From positions 1 to 64,000 of the forward strand of contig NZ_WUWG01000002.1 in the NCBI RefSeq assembly GCF_009833495.1: DNA of 64,000 nt, given 5' to 3'. Positions 51,217-59,874 of this stretch are shown piece after piece; the stretch's first letter is position 1; every line of letters starts with the position of its first letter. A program made the position numbers and the translations under genes. The notes under the pieces are model-generated. The model saw only the letters and a program-made list of their open reading frames with translations. It made no database searches and was not told the origin of the DNA. The stretch is from Oceanomicrobium pacificus (lineage in GTDB: Bacteria; Pseudomonadota; Alphaproteobacteria; Rhodobacterales; Rhodobacteraceae).

Positions 51217-51876
51217 TCAGCCCTGATCGAGGTGGAAGCTCAGCGCCCGTCCAGCGCCGTTCACATGTCGGGTGATGACCTCAGTCGCGCTCGGCACATC
51301 ATTTTTGCGGAAGGCGGCGATCAACTGGTCATGTTCGATCAGAACGTCATGGTGCCGGCCCTTGGTGAGCACCTTGCGCCGCGTCAGCGTGTTGAGAAGC
51401 TGGCGCTGGCTCAGCCATGTGCGGGCCGCGCGCCGATTGGGATGGCCAAGCGCGATCAGGCTGTGAAACTCCATGTCGAGCGCGCCGAAACCCGGCCGGT
51501 CGAGCGGAGACATTTCACGGATGCGCGCCTGAATCCGTTCCAGTTCGTCCACCTGATCGGATGTGCAGATCGCGGCAAATCCGGCGGTCAGATAGGGCTC
51601 CACGAGGCGAATCATCTCGAAGATGTTGATCACTTCCTGCCGGTCGAGCTGGGTGACGGTCGCGCCCTTGTTCTTCTCGAACGTGACCAGTCCCTCGCCT
51701 TCCATCCGGCGCAGCACCTCGCGCACCGGGTTGATGCTCGTCCCGTAGCGTTTCGCAATGGCGTGGATGCGCAACGGTGTACCGCTCTGGTACTGGCCGT
51801 CGCCGATATCCGCGAGCAGGCGGTCATACAAAGGCAAATCGTGACTAAATTCGTTGGCAGGCGCGGTCATAGGCAC
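51217..51876 (-). CDS. FCD-type GntR transcriptional regulator
   Basis: 219 residues. Helix-turn-helix IHAIAKRYGTSINPVREVLR, wing LVTFEKNKGATV, then the FCD domain with metal/ligand residues in DMEFHSLIALGHP and EHDQLIAAFRKND. Divergent from the third sugar ABC operon (start 52104), which it likely controls, and cotranscribed with the extended SDR at 50349. Distinct from the FadR-type regulator at 26471 by shorter N terminus and sequence. Confidence 0.9.
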   Translation of the reverse strand: MPMTAPANEFSHDLPLYDRLLADIGDGQYQSGTPLRIHAIAKRYGTSINPVREVLRRMEGEGLVTFEKNKGATVTQLDRQEVINIFEMIRLVEPYLTAGFAAICTSDQVDELERIQARIREMSPLDRPGFGALDMEFHSLIALGHPNRRAARTWLSQRQLLNTLTRRKVLTKGRHHDVLIEHDQLIAAFRKNDVPSATEVITRHVNGAGRALSFHLDQG

Positions 51877-52035
51877 GGGTCCCCGTCAGTCTTCTTCTTG
51901 TCATTCTAGTCCATGCGCGGGGCCTGGCGGTTCTGTCAAACCGCCGCACCGTCCGGAAACCGCGTCACGTCGACCGGTTCGGCACCGCGTGTAGCGGCAC
52001 GATCCGGCCCGTTCCACAAATATTACATAAAATTC

Positions 52036-52064
52036 TTGACTCGGCACCCGTCTGGAAAAATGAT
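52036..52064 (+). promoter_or_regulatory. promoter of the third ABC operon
   Basis: TTGACT (52036-52041), 17-bp spacer, AATGAT (52059-52064), 40 bp before the binding-protein ATG, in the AT-rich part of the divergent gap with the gntR-type gene. The region 51877-52103 has no gene. Confidence 0.55.
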
Positions 52065-52103
52065 GTGTGAAAAAAATAACAAAGTTACCAAAGGGAGGAA
52101 AGG

Positions 52104-53582
52104 ATGTTTGCAATAGTTGCAGCACGGCCGCGCCGTGCACTGGCTAAAATGGGGGCGCTTCTCGCATCCTCGGCCATGATCTTGAGCGGCCCGGTCGCCG
52201 CTCAATCGATTGATCCGGAGAAATGGACGCCGGACTATGTCCGCTCCATCGCGGGCAAGACGACGGTCGATACGGCAGCGGAGTGCGCCAAGGCCGTGCC
52301 GCTCGATTACGAGGGGCAGGTCGATTACTGGTATGTCGGCCCGAACGAGGCCAACCCCGAGCTCGAGCACAAGATGTATGCCGACTTCTGGGCCGCCTGG
52401 GAGGAAACCTATCCCAATATCGAGGTGAACGCGCAGAACCTCGGCTACAATGACATGCTCAACAAGCTGCGCACGGCCGCGCTCGGCAATGCCGCGCCCG
52501 ACGTGGCGCGCCTGCCGATCCTCTGGGGCTCGGAGTTCGCCGCCAAGGGCCAGCTGAGCGAGCTGAAGCCCGAAGATGTGGGCTATGACAGCGCCAACTT
52601 CTGGCCGGGTGCAATGAAGTCGGTCTCGCTCAACGGCAAGACCTGGGGCATCCCGACCAACAACGAGACCATGGCCTTCATCTGGAATGCCGGCATTTTC
52701 GAGGAAGCCGGGCTCGATCCGGAAAAAGCGCCCGACACCTGGGCGGAAGTGGTCGAATATTCCAAGCAGATCAAGGAAAAGACCGGCAAGGCCGGCTATG
52801 GGCTGGTGGCGCGCGTCAACGCGGGCAACACACCGTTCCGCTTCATGCCCATGGTCTGGGGTGAAGGCGGCGGCGCGCTCGACGAGGCGTCCGAGAGCCC
52901 GACCTATCAGGATGTCTGGATCGGCAAGGAAGGCACGGTCCGCGCGGTGCAGAACTACTATGACATGTATGTTCGCGACAAATCCGTGCCGGTCTCGGCG
53001 CTGACCAACACCCAGACGGAAAACCAGGATCCGTTCCTGGCCAACCAGCTGGCCATGGTCATCGCGCATCCCAGCGAATATGCGACCATGCTCGACCGCG
53101 CCAACAAGGCCACCGGCAGCGACAAGGAAGCCGCCATGGCCGTTGTGAACAACATGCGCTACGGCAAGATCCCGGCTGGCCAGGATCGCCGCGCGGTGGT
53201 GTTCGGCGGGTCCAACGTCCACATTTTCAATCCTGACAATGTGGAAGGCGATCTCGACATGGAGGCCGCGAAGGCACTGGTCTGCTTCATGACCGGTCCG
53301 GAATGGTCCACGAAACTCGCCTGGGTCAGCTCCAACCCCGGCAACACACGTGGGTTCGAGACCGAGTGGATGAAGGAACGTCTCGACACGATCAAGTTCC
53401 TCGACGTTTCGACCTCGATGCTCCCGAGCGGCATACCCTTCCCGCCGGTCGCGGAAAGCCCCGAGATCATGAACATCATCATTCCCGAGATGCTGCAGAA
53501 CGCACTGACCGAGAAGATGACCGTCGAAGAGGCCGTGGCTGACGCGGAGAAGAAGGTCAAAGCGCTGCTGGATGGCATGTGA
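52104..53582 (+). CDS. sugar ABC transporter binding protein (family 1)
   Basis: 492 residues, longer than most family-1 binding proteins (about 420). Signal peptide to about residue 34 (MILSGPVAAQS). Markers: YVGPNEANPELEHKMYADFW, GYNDMLNKLRTAALGNAAPD, WGIPTNNETMAFIWNAGIFE, AHPSEYATMLDRA. RBS GGGAGG 5 nt before the ATG. First gene of the GntR-controlled importer and dehydratase operon; substrate probably the sugar or sugar acid handled by the two MR/MLE enzymes at the operon's end. Confidence 0.92.
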   Translation: MFAIVAARPRRALAKMGALLASSAMILSGPVAAQSIDPEKWTPDYVRSIAGKTTVDTAAECAKAVPLDYEGQVDYWYVGPNEANPELEHKMYADFWAAWEETYPNIEVNAQNLGYNDMLNKLRTAALGNAAPDVARLPILWGSEFAAKGQLSELKPEDVGYDSANFWPGAMKSVSLNGKTWGIPTNNETMAFIWNAGIFEEAGLDPEKAPDTWAEVVEYSKQIKEKTGKAGYGLVARVNAGNTPFRFMPMVWGEGGGALDEASESPTYQDVWIGKEGTVRAVQNYYDMYVRDKSVPVSALTNTQTENQDPFLANQLAMVIAHPSEYATMLDRANKATGSDKEAAMAVVNNMRYGKIPAGQDRRAVVFGGSNVHIFNPDNVEGDLDMEAAKALVCFMTGPEWSTKLAWVSSNPGNTRGFETEWMKERLDTIKFLDVSTSMLPSGIPFPPVAESPEIMNIIIPEMLQNALTEKMTVEEAVADAEKKVKALLDGM

Positions 53583-53603
53583 TCTTCTGAGAACTTGAAC
53601 GTG

Positions 53604-53635
53604 GGGCTCCCGCCGGTCCGTGCCGGCGGGGGCCC
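53604..53635 (+). promoter_or_regulatory. intercistronic GC hairpin after binding-protein gene
   Basis: 13-bp stem GGGCTCCCGCCGG / CCGGCGGGGGCCC with one G-T pair and loop TCCGTG, 21 bp after the stop, no T run. Third such hairpin in the same position relative to a binding-protein gene. Confidence 0.75.
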
Positions 53636-53691
53636 AGCCACCCGAACCAACAATCAACAAAAGACCGATCCGGGCGCGAGAAGGGGCGGAC

Positions 53692-54627
53692 ATGAGCAAG
53701 ACCCACCGCAGCGAGCCATCGACACGCGGCTTTTTCGGCCGCATTGCCGACCACCGGCTCGATTACCTCTATATCCTGCCGGCCCTCGGCGTGATGATGC
53801 TGGTGATCGCCTACCCGATCTACTACACGGTCTACCTGTCCTTCTTCCGCACGCCGCCGAGCCTTGCGATGCAGGACAAGATCTTCAACGGGATCGACAA
53901 TTACATCACCATCCTGACGGCCGAGAGCTTCCACGAGGTCACGATCAACACGATGGTCTGGACCTTCTGGTCGACCTTCATGGCGATGATCCTGGGCCTT
54001 GGCGCAGCGCTGGTGCTGAACCGCGAATTTGTGGGGCGCGGCGTCCTGCGCGGGCTGCTTCTGATCCCCTATGTCATCAGCGCGGTCGCGGCCTCCTACA
54101 TCTGGCGCTGGATCTATCACAGCGATTTCGGGGTGCTCGGCGCGATCCTGCTGCAGCTTGGTCTTATCGATGACAAGTTGAACCTGCTCGACAACGTGGA
54201 TCTGGTGCTGCCCTCGCTGATCGTGGTGAATGTGTGGAAGGAGTTTCCCTTCGCCATGATCATGATCCTGGCCGGCCTGCAAACGGTACCGGACCAGCTT
54301 CTGAATGCCGCGCGGGTCGACGGGGCAGGGGCTTTCGAGCGGTTCCGCCATGTCACGCTGCCGCATCTGAAAGGCGTGCTCGTCATCACGGTGCTGCTGC
54401 TCTTCGTGGCCAACCTCAACCATTTCACCATCCCGTGGATCATGACCGGCGGGGGGCCGGCCGGCGCCAGCGACATCTGGATCACCCAGATCTACCAAAT
54501 CGCCTTCGGCCGCATCCGTTTCGGGATCGCCAGCGCCTATTCGGTGATCCTGTTCGGGGTGATGGTCGTGATCGGATATTTCTACGTCAAGGCGCTGACC
54601 GGCGATGACGACAGGAGGCACGGATGA
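53692..54627 (+). CDS. sugar ABC transporter permease (MalF/UgpA type)
   Basis: 311 residues from ATG 53692. Membrane segments YLYILPALGVMMLVIAYPIY, TFWSTFMAMILGLGAALVL and others, EAA loop AARVDGAGAFERFRHVTLP. Overlaps the next permease by 4 bp. The upstream in-frame ATG at 53620 would run through the hairpin and is rejected. Confidence 0.93.
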   Translation: MSKTHRSEPSTRGFFGRIADHRLDYLYILPALGVMMLVIAYPIYYTVYLSFFRTPPSLAMQDKIFNGIDNYITILTAESFHEVTINTMVWTFWSTFMAMILGLGAALVLNREFVGRGVLRGLLLIPYVISAVAASYIWRWIYHSDFGVLGAILLQLGLIDDKLNLLDNVDLVLPSLIVVNVWKEFPFAMIMILAGLQTVPDQLLNAARVDGAGAFERFRHVTLPHLKGVLVITVLLLFVANLNHFTIPWIMTGGGPAGASDIWITQIYQIAFGRIRFGIASAYSVILFGVMVVIGYFYVKALTGDDDRRHG

Positions 54628-55478
54628 ACAGCCGTTTCCGTATCACCCGCTGGCATGTGATGGGCTGGATCTTCCTTGCCACGCTCCTCTTCTTCGCCGT
54701 GGCGCCGATGGTCTGGATGCTGATCACCAGCTTCAAGTCGCAGTTCGCCGCCCTGAAATACCCGCCGGAGCTCATTCCCCAGAACCCCAATCTGGAACAG
54801 TATGAGCGGCTCCTGTCACCCAAGAACGATGTCGGGCGGCAGTTCCTGCGCTACATGCTGAACTCGATCTGGGTCTCGACCGCCACCACCGTCTTCGGCG
54901 TCGCGGTGGCGGTGCCGGCGGCCTACGCGTTCGCGCGGTTCCGCTTCCCCGGCCGCAAGGCGCTCTTCTTCTCGGTCCTCTTCCGCAACATGTTCCCGGC
55001 TGTTGTCTTCCTGATGCCGCTCTTCATCATGATGCGCTGGATGGGGCTGGTGAACACCTACACCTCGCTCATCATCACCTATCTGACTTTCGGCCTGCCG
55101 TTGTCGATCTGGCTGCTGAAGGGCTTTTACGACAATATCCCGGTGGAACTGGAGCAGGCGGCGCGGATCGACGGCTGCACCCGGTTCCAGGCCTTCTACA
55201 TGGTTGTCATGCCGCTTTCGGCGCCGGGGATCATCGCGACCGCGATCTATTCCTTCATCACCGCGTGGAACGAATATGTCTATGCGCTGACCTTCCTCAA
55301 CGATGACGAGAAGCTGACCCTGCCCGTGGGCCTGCAACGGTTCTTTGCCGAATATGCGACCAACTGGCCGGGTCTGATGGCGGCCTCTTTCATCATGAGC
55401 GTGCCCGTCGTGGTCATGTTCCTGATCCTGCAGAAATATTTCGTGCGCGCCCTGACCGAAGGAGCGGTCAAGGCATGA
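54624..55478 (+). CDS. sugar ABC transporter permease (MalG/UgpE type)
   Basis: 284 residues. Six membrane segments beginning VMGWIFLATLLFFAVAPMVW; EAA loop AARIDGCTRFQAFYMVVMP; ends FVRALTEGAVKA. ATGA overlap with the partner permease indicates coupled translation. Confidence 0.93.
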   Translation: MNSRFRITRWHVMGWIFLATLLFFAVAPMVWMLITSFKSQFAALKYPPELIPQNPNLEQYERLLSPKNDVGRQFLRYMLNSIWVSTATTVFGVAVAVPAAYAFARFRFPGRKALFFSVLFRNMFPAVVFLMPLFIMMRWMGLVNTYTSLIITYLTFGLPLSIWLLKGFYDNIPVELEQAARIDGCTRFQAFYMVVMPLSAPGIIATAIYSFITAWNEYVYALTFLNDDEKLTLPVGLQRFFAEYATNWPGLMAASFIMSVPVVVMFLILQKYFVRALTEGAVKA

Positions 55479-55513
55479 GCGTTTGCGATGCGACTAACTG
55501 GACGGAGTGCTGA

Positions 55514-56608
55514 ATGGCGCAGGTTGATTTCGTGAATGTCGACAAATCCTATGGCAGCTTCCGCGCGGTCAAGGACGTGTCCTTCACCGTGGGCGACGGG
55601 GAATTCGTGGCGCTTGTCGGCCCGTCGGGCTGCGGCAAGACGACGACCCTGAACCTGATCGCGGGACTTCTGGACCTGACCGGTGGGGAAATCCGCGTCT
55701 CGGGCAAGGTCATCAACGATCTCGACCCCAAGGATCGGGACATCGCGATGGTGTTCCAGAATTACGCGCTCTACCCCAACAAGACGGTGGCGCAAAATCT
55801 CGGCTTCCCGCTGCGCATGCGCAAGGTGGCCAAGGCCGAGATCAAGGACAAGGTCGAGGAGGCGGCGCGGCTGCTCGACATCACCCATTTGCTCGACCGC
55901 TATCCCCGTGAGCTTTCCGGCGGTCAGCAGCAGCGCGTCGCGCTGGGCCGGGCGCTCGTGCGCGACCCTCAGGTCTTCCTGATGGACGAGCCCCTGTCGA
56001 ACCTCGACGCGAAGCTTCGCGTGCAGATGCGGGCGGAACTGAAACGGTTCCACCAGGATCTGAACGCAACCGTGATCTACGTCACGCACGACCAGTTGGA
56101 GGCCATGACCATGGCCGACAAGATGGCCGTGATGAGCGGCGGCGTGCTGCAGCAATATGATGCGCCTGAGCGCGTTTTCGAGGAACCGGCGAACCTCTTC
56201 GTGGCAAGTTTCGTGGGCAGCCCGGCGATGAACCTGCTACCGGCAACGCGGGTGGAGCGCGACGGCACGGTTTTCGCAACCGGGGAAGGGTGGGAGCTGA
56301 CGCTTTCAGACCGCAACGGCGCGGCGGCCCGCCGGTCCGAGACGGACGCCATCATCCTCGGTGCCCGTCACAGCAGTCTTGCGCTGCACGAGACCGAGAC
56401 AAGCGGCGCCATTCCCGCCCGCATCTACACGGTCGAGCCGACAGGCGACCTGACCTATGCCCATGTCGAGGTGGGGGACAAGACATTCGTCATCTCGGTT
56501 CCGCCGGACCGCCGCATTGCCGCCGACCAGCCGGTCTGGATCGGTTTCGACCAGAACAAACTGCATCTATTCGACGCCAAAACCGAACAGCGGATCGCGC
56601 AGGACTGA
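55514..56608 (+). CDS. sugar ABC transporter ATPase (UgpC/MalK type)
   Basis: 364 residues. Walker A GPSGCGKTT (36-44), Q-loop VFQNYALYPNKTV, signature LSGGQQQRVALGRA, Walker B VFLMDEPLSNLDAKLR, switch VTHDQLEAMT, C-terminal regulatory domain. Third member of the importer with 52104, 53692 and 54624. Followed after 35 bp by the dehydratase gene. Confidence 0.95.
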   Translation: MAQVDFVNVDKSYGSFRAVKDVSFTVGDGEFVALVGPSGCGKTTTLNLIAGLLDLTGGEIRVSGKVINDLDPKDRDIAMVFQNYALYPNKTVAQNLGFPLRMRKVAKAEIKDKVEEAARLLDITHLLDRYPRELSGGQQQRVALGRALVRDPQVFLMDEPLSNLDAKLRVQMRAELKRFHQDLNATVIYVTHDQLEAMTMADKMAVMSGGVLQQYDAPERVFEEPANLFVASFVGSPAMNLLPATRVERDGTVFATGEGWELTLSDRNGAAARRSETDAIILGARHSSLALHETETSGAIPARIYTVEPTGDLTYAHVEVGDKTFVISVPPDRRIAADQPVWIGFDQNKLHLFDAKTEQRIAQD

Positions 56609-56643
56609 ACTGCGCGCAACCGCCACGCCAGGGACATTTACCC

Positions 56644-57843
56644 ATGAAAATCATCGACATGAAATGCGCGGTGATCGGCGACAATCCCGTCGTCCGCATC
56701 ATCACCGACGAGGGCATCAGCGGCTATGGCGAGGGTGAGTATTTCAAGCCCTTCCTCAAACCCTATGTGCTCCATTTCAAGGATGCGATCCTGGGCGAGG
56801 ACCCGACAGACGTTGAACGGGTGATGATGCGCATTCGCCGGCGCGGGGCCTTCAAGCCCTGGGGCGCGGCGATCAGCATGATCGAACATGCGCTGTGGGA
56901 TATTGCCGGCAAGGCAGCCGGCGTGCCGGTCTACAAGCTGCTGGGCGGCAAGGTGCGCGACAAGGTGCGCGTCTATAACGGGGCCATCCGGACCGAGATG
57001 ACCGGCACCGACCCTGACGATTACGTGGCGGCGGTGCGCGAGATGAAGGCGCTGCCGCACGGGTTTTCCTTCATCAAGATGGGCGTCGCCTTCCACAGTC
57101 CGATGAAGGACAATGTCCCAAACTTCCACTATGGCGACCCGCAGCGGCCGAACCCGTTCCACGGGTTCACCGACAGCGGGCTTCTGACCGAACGCGGCAT
57201 GGCGCATCTGGTCGATTGCGTCGCCGCGATGAAGGAGGAACTGGGCGACGAGGTCGGGCTGGCGCTCGATTGCGGCCCGGGCTTCACGCCGATCGATGCG
57301 CTCAAATTCGCGCGTGCGGTGGAGCCGTTCAACCTGATGTGGCTCGAGGACATGATCACCGGCGACTATACGCCGTGGGTCAATGCCGATGTCTATCGCG
57401 ATGTGACGCAGGCCACGACAACGCCGATCCACACGGGCGAGCAGATCTACCTGCGGCAGAATTTCAAGGCGCTGATCGAAGGCCACGCGGTCAATGTGGT
57501 CGGGCCCGACCCGTGCGATGTGGGCGGTCTGGCCGAGATCAAGTGGATCGCGGAATATGCCGATCTGCACGGGATCATGATGGCGCCGCACGGCACCGGA
57601 AACGGGCTTCTGGGGCTTGCCGCTCTTGTGCAGGTCTGCGCCACCATGCCCTTGAATTATATTGGTTTCGAACTGCCGACCGGCCGGCCCGACTGGTGGT
57701 TCGATATTGTGGACGGGCTGCCCGACCCGCTGGTAAAGGACGGCTATATCGAAGTGCTCGACCGGCCCGGCATGGGGGTTGAACTCAACCGCGACCGTAC
57801 AGAGCCATACCTGCGCGAAGAGGATAAGGATTTCTTCGAATGA
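56644..57843 (+). CDS. MR/MLE-family sugar-acid dehydratase (enolase superfamily), copy 1
   Basis: 399 residues from ATG 56644. Capping domain KIIDMKCAVIGDNPVVRIIT, then the barrel with K145 (SFIKMGVAF), metal ligands D209 (LALDCGPGF), E235 (LMWLEDMITGDY) and E266 (IHTGEQIYL), catalytic H316 (MMAPHGTGNG) and E343 (GFELP). This is the arrangement of acid-sugar dehydratases (galactonate/mannonate group). Product would be a 2-keto-3-deoxy sugar acid. Stop overlaps the aldolase-like gene by 4 bp. The long frame opening at 56290 is the shadow of the ATPase gene. Paralogue at 58636. Confidence 0.9.
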   Translation: MKIIDMKCAVIGDNPVVRIITDEGISGYGEGEYFKPFLKPYVLHFKDAILGEDPTDVERVMMRIRRRGAFKPWGAAISMIEHALWDIAGKAAGVPVYKLLGGKVRDKVRVYNGAIRTEMTGTDPDDYVAAVREMKALPHGFSFIKMGVAFHSPMKDNVPNFHYGDPQRPNPFHGFTDSGLLTERGMAHLVDCVAAMKEELGDEVGLALDCGPGFTPIDALKFARAVEPFNLMWLEDMITGDYTPWVNADVYRDVTQATTTPIHTGEQIYLRQNFKALIEGHAVNVVGPDPCDVGGLAEIKWIAEYADLHGIMMAPHGTGNGLLGLAALVQVCATMPLNYIGFELPTGRPDWWFDIVDGLPDPLVKDGYIEVLDRPGMGVELNRDRTEPYLREEDKDFFE

Positions 57844-58577
57844 CCCACACGCCCGACATCACGCGCCCCGACCGGTCGGTCATCGAGGCGCTTTCCGGCA
57901 TCGGATCGGCCACCGCCAGCGCCGAGCTGCACCGGCTCGGCATCCGCAACACCCATATAGAGGGGCTGACCAGTTGGACGCCGGGCAAGTCGATCGTCGG
58001 CCCCGCGATCACGCTGCAATTCATGCCGTTGCGCGAGGATGTCTATCAGGACGATGAATATGGCGATCCCGAAGCACAGCTGCACCGCCATGCGCTCTAT
58101 CATGTGCAGGACGGTGACGTGGTCGTCGTCGATGCGCGCGGCAAGCTCGACAGCGGCGTCTTCGGAGAAATGATGATGACCTATCTGAAGGGCCGCGGCG
58201 GGCAGGGGGTCGTGATCGACGGCGCGCTGCGCGACTGGCCCAATATCCAGAAGGTCGATATCGGATGCTGGATCCGCGGCGTCACGCCCAACTATCACAC
58301 CCAGCGCGACATCTTTCCCTATGCGGTCAACGTGCCGATCGCCTGCGGCAACTGCTATGTGGCGCCGGGCGATATCATGGTGGCAGACGATGACGGCGCG
58401 GTGGTCGTGCCGGTCGGCATGGTCGATGCGCTGCTGGAGCGGGCCGTGTCCCATGTCGAGTGGGAGGAGTTTTCGCGCCTGAAGCTGAGCGAGGGCGGCG
58501 ACTTGCGCCGCTATTACCCGCTCTCCGACGATGCCCGTCCGGAATATGAAGCCTGGAAGGCCAAGCAGACATCCTGA
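57840..58577 (+). CDS. RraA-family protein, probable class II pyruvate aldolase (HMG/CHA-type)
   Basis: 245 residues. RraA/demethylmenaquinone-methyltransferase-like fold (IVGPAITLQFMPLR; VQDGDVVVVDARGKLDSGVF). E110 followed after exactly 20 residues by R131-D132 (VVIDGALRDW) is the metal-site pattern that separates catalytic 4-hydroxy-2-oxoacid aldolases from true RraA. Between two dehydratase genes, it probably cleaves their 4-hydroxy-2-oxo product to pyruvate and an aldehyde or acid. ATGA overlap with the upstream dehydratase. Confidence 0.85.
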   Translation: MTHTPDITRPDRSVIEALSGIGSATASAELHRLGIRNTHIEGLTSWTPGKSIVGPAITLQFMPLREDVYQDDEYGDPEAQLHRHALYHVQDGDVVVVDARGKLDSGVFGEMMMTYLKGRGGQGVVIDGALRDWPNIQKVDIGCWIRGVTPNYHTQRDIFPYAVNVPIACGNCYVAPGDIMVADDDGAVVVPVGMVDALLERAVSHVEWEEFSRLKLSEGGDLRRYYPLSDDARPEYEAWKAKQTS

Positions 58578-58635
58578 AACCCCGGCGCGGTCGCACCCGT
58601 CCGCGCCTGTTCCATACCGACAGAGGAGACATGCG

Positions 58636-59835
58636 GTGAAAATCACCGATCTCAAATGCGCCGTGATCGCGGACAGCCCCGTTCTGCGCATCACCACCGA
58701 CGAAGGCATCACCGGCTGGAGCCAGATCGAGACGCCGAAGCCCTATCTGCAGCCGATCGTGCTGCAACTGAAGGACTGGATTGTCGGGCAGGACCCGCGC
58801 GACGTGGAACGCGTGATGCGCCGGATCCGCGTGCGCGGGGGATTCAAGCCGTTTGGATCTGCCGTCAGCGCCATCGAACATGCGCTCTGGGACATCGCGG
58901 GCAAGGCAGCGGGCGTGCCGGTCTACCGGCTGCTTGGCGGCAGGGTGCGGGACCATGTCCGGACCTACCGCACGCTCTACCAGCACGAGATGGGCGTCGG
59001 TCACACGCCCGAGGACTATGTGAAATGGGCGGAATATGGCAAGTCGCTGCCCGAGGGCTTCACCATGTTCAAGCTGCCGACGAGTTTCCATTCCGCGATG
59101 GTCAGCGACCATCCTAATTTCTTCTACGGCGATGTCCAGACGGACGCGCCGTTCCCCTATCCGCACAAAGGCGTCATGACCGAAGACGGGATGGCGCATC
59201 TGGTCGATTGCGTGACCGCGGCCAAGGAAACGCTCGGATCTGCCTGCGGCCTCGCGGTTGATGCGGGCCCCGGCTACATGCCGCAGGATGCGCTCAAATT
59301 CGCCCGCGCGGTGGAGCATCTGAACCTGCTCTGGATCGAGGATATGATCACCGGCGACTATTCGCCCTTCGTCAATCACGATGTCTATCGCGATGTGACC
59401 CATGCGACGACCACGCCGATCCATACCGGCGAACAGATCTATCTGCGCCAGAACTACAAGCATCTGATCGAAAGCCACGCGGTCAATGTGGTCGGTCCCG
59501 ATCCGTGCGACGTGGGCGGGCTGGCCGAATTGAAATGGGTCGCGGAACATGCGGACCTGCACGGAATCGCGATGGCCCCGCATGGCACGGCCAACGGCAT
59601 TCTCGGGCTGGCGGCGCTCATTCAGGTCAGCGCGACCCTGCCGGATAATTTCATCGCCTTCGAATATCCTGCCCGGTTCGAGCCGTTCTGGTACGACATC
59701 ACCGAAGGGTTCGATGGCGTGCCGGTGAAGGACGGCCGCATCGCGGTGCCGGACCGGCCGGGCCTCGGCGTCGATCTGGTGCCCAAGGAGGCGAAGAAAT
59801 ACCTGTCCGAAGGGGACGCGGACTTTTTCGACTGA
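58636..59835 (+). CDS. MR/MLE-family sugar-acid dehydratase (enolase superfamily), copy 2
   Basis: 399 residues from GTG 58636; the ATG at 58631 leads to a stop after two codons, and the alignment with copy 1 (VKITDLKCAVIADSPVLRIT against MKIIDMKCAVIGDNPVVRII) supports GTG. Same catalytic set: FTMFKLPTSF, LAVDAGPGYM, LLWIEDMITGDYS, IHTGEQIYL, AMAPHGTANG, AFEYP. The Lys-containing loop differs (FKLPT against IKMGV), so the substrate may be an epimer or a related acid. Last gene of the operon; a hairpin follows. Confidence 0.9.
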   Translation: MKITDLKCAVIADSPVLRITTDEGITGWSQIETPKPYLQPIVLQLKDWIVGQDPRDVERVMRRIRVRGGFKPFGSAVSAIEHALWDIAGKAAGVPVYRLLGGRVRDHVRTYRTLYQHEMGVGHTPEDYVKWAEYGKSLPEGFTMFKLPTSFHSAMVSDHPNFFYGDVQTDAPFPYPHKGVMTEDGMAHLVDCVTAAKETLGSACGLAVDAGPGYMPQDALKFARAVEHLNLLWIEDMITGDYSPFVNHDVYRDVTHATTTPIHTGEQIYLRQNYKHLIESHAVNVVGPDPCDVGGLAELKWVAEHADLHGIAMAPHGTANGILGLAALIQVSATLPDNFIAFEYPARFEPFWYDITEGFDGVPVKDGRIAVPDRPGLGVDLVPKEAKKYLSEGDADFFD

Positions 59836-59844
59836 CGGGCGGGC

Positions 59845-59874
59845 AAGACCGGCGGGGCTGCGTCAGCCGGTCTT
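59845..59874. terminator. bidirectional hairpin between convergent genes
   Basis: 9-bp stem AAGACCGGC / GCCGGTCTT around a 12-nt loop, 10 bp after the plus-strand stop; its right arm is inside the last codons of the minus-strand gene. No long T run. Confidence 0.45.
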
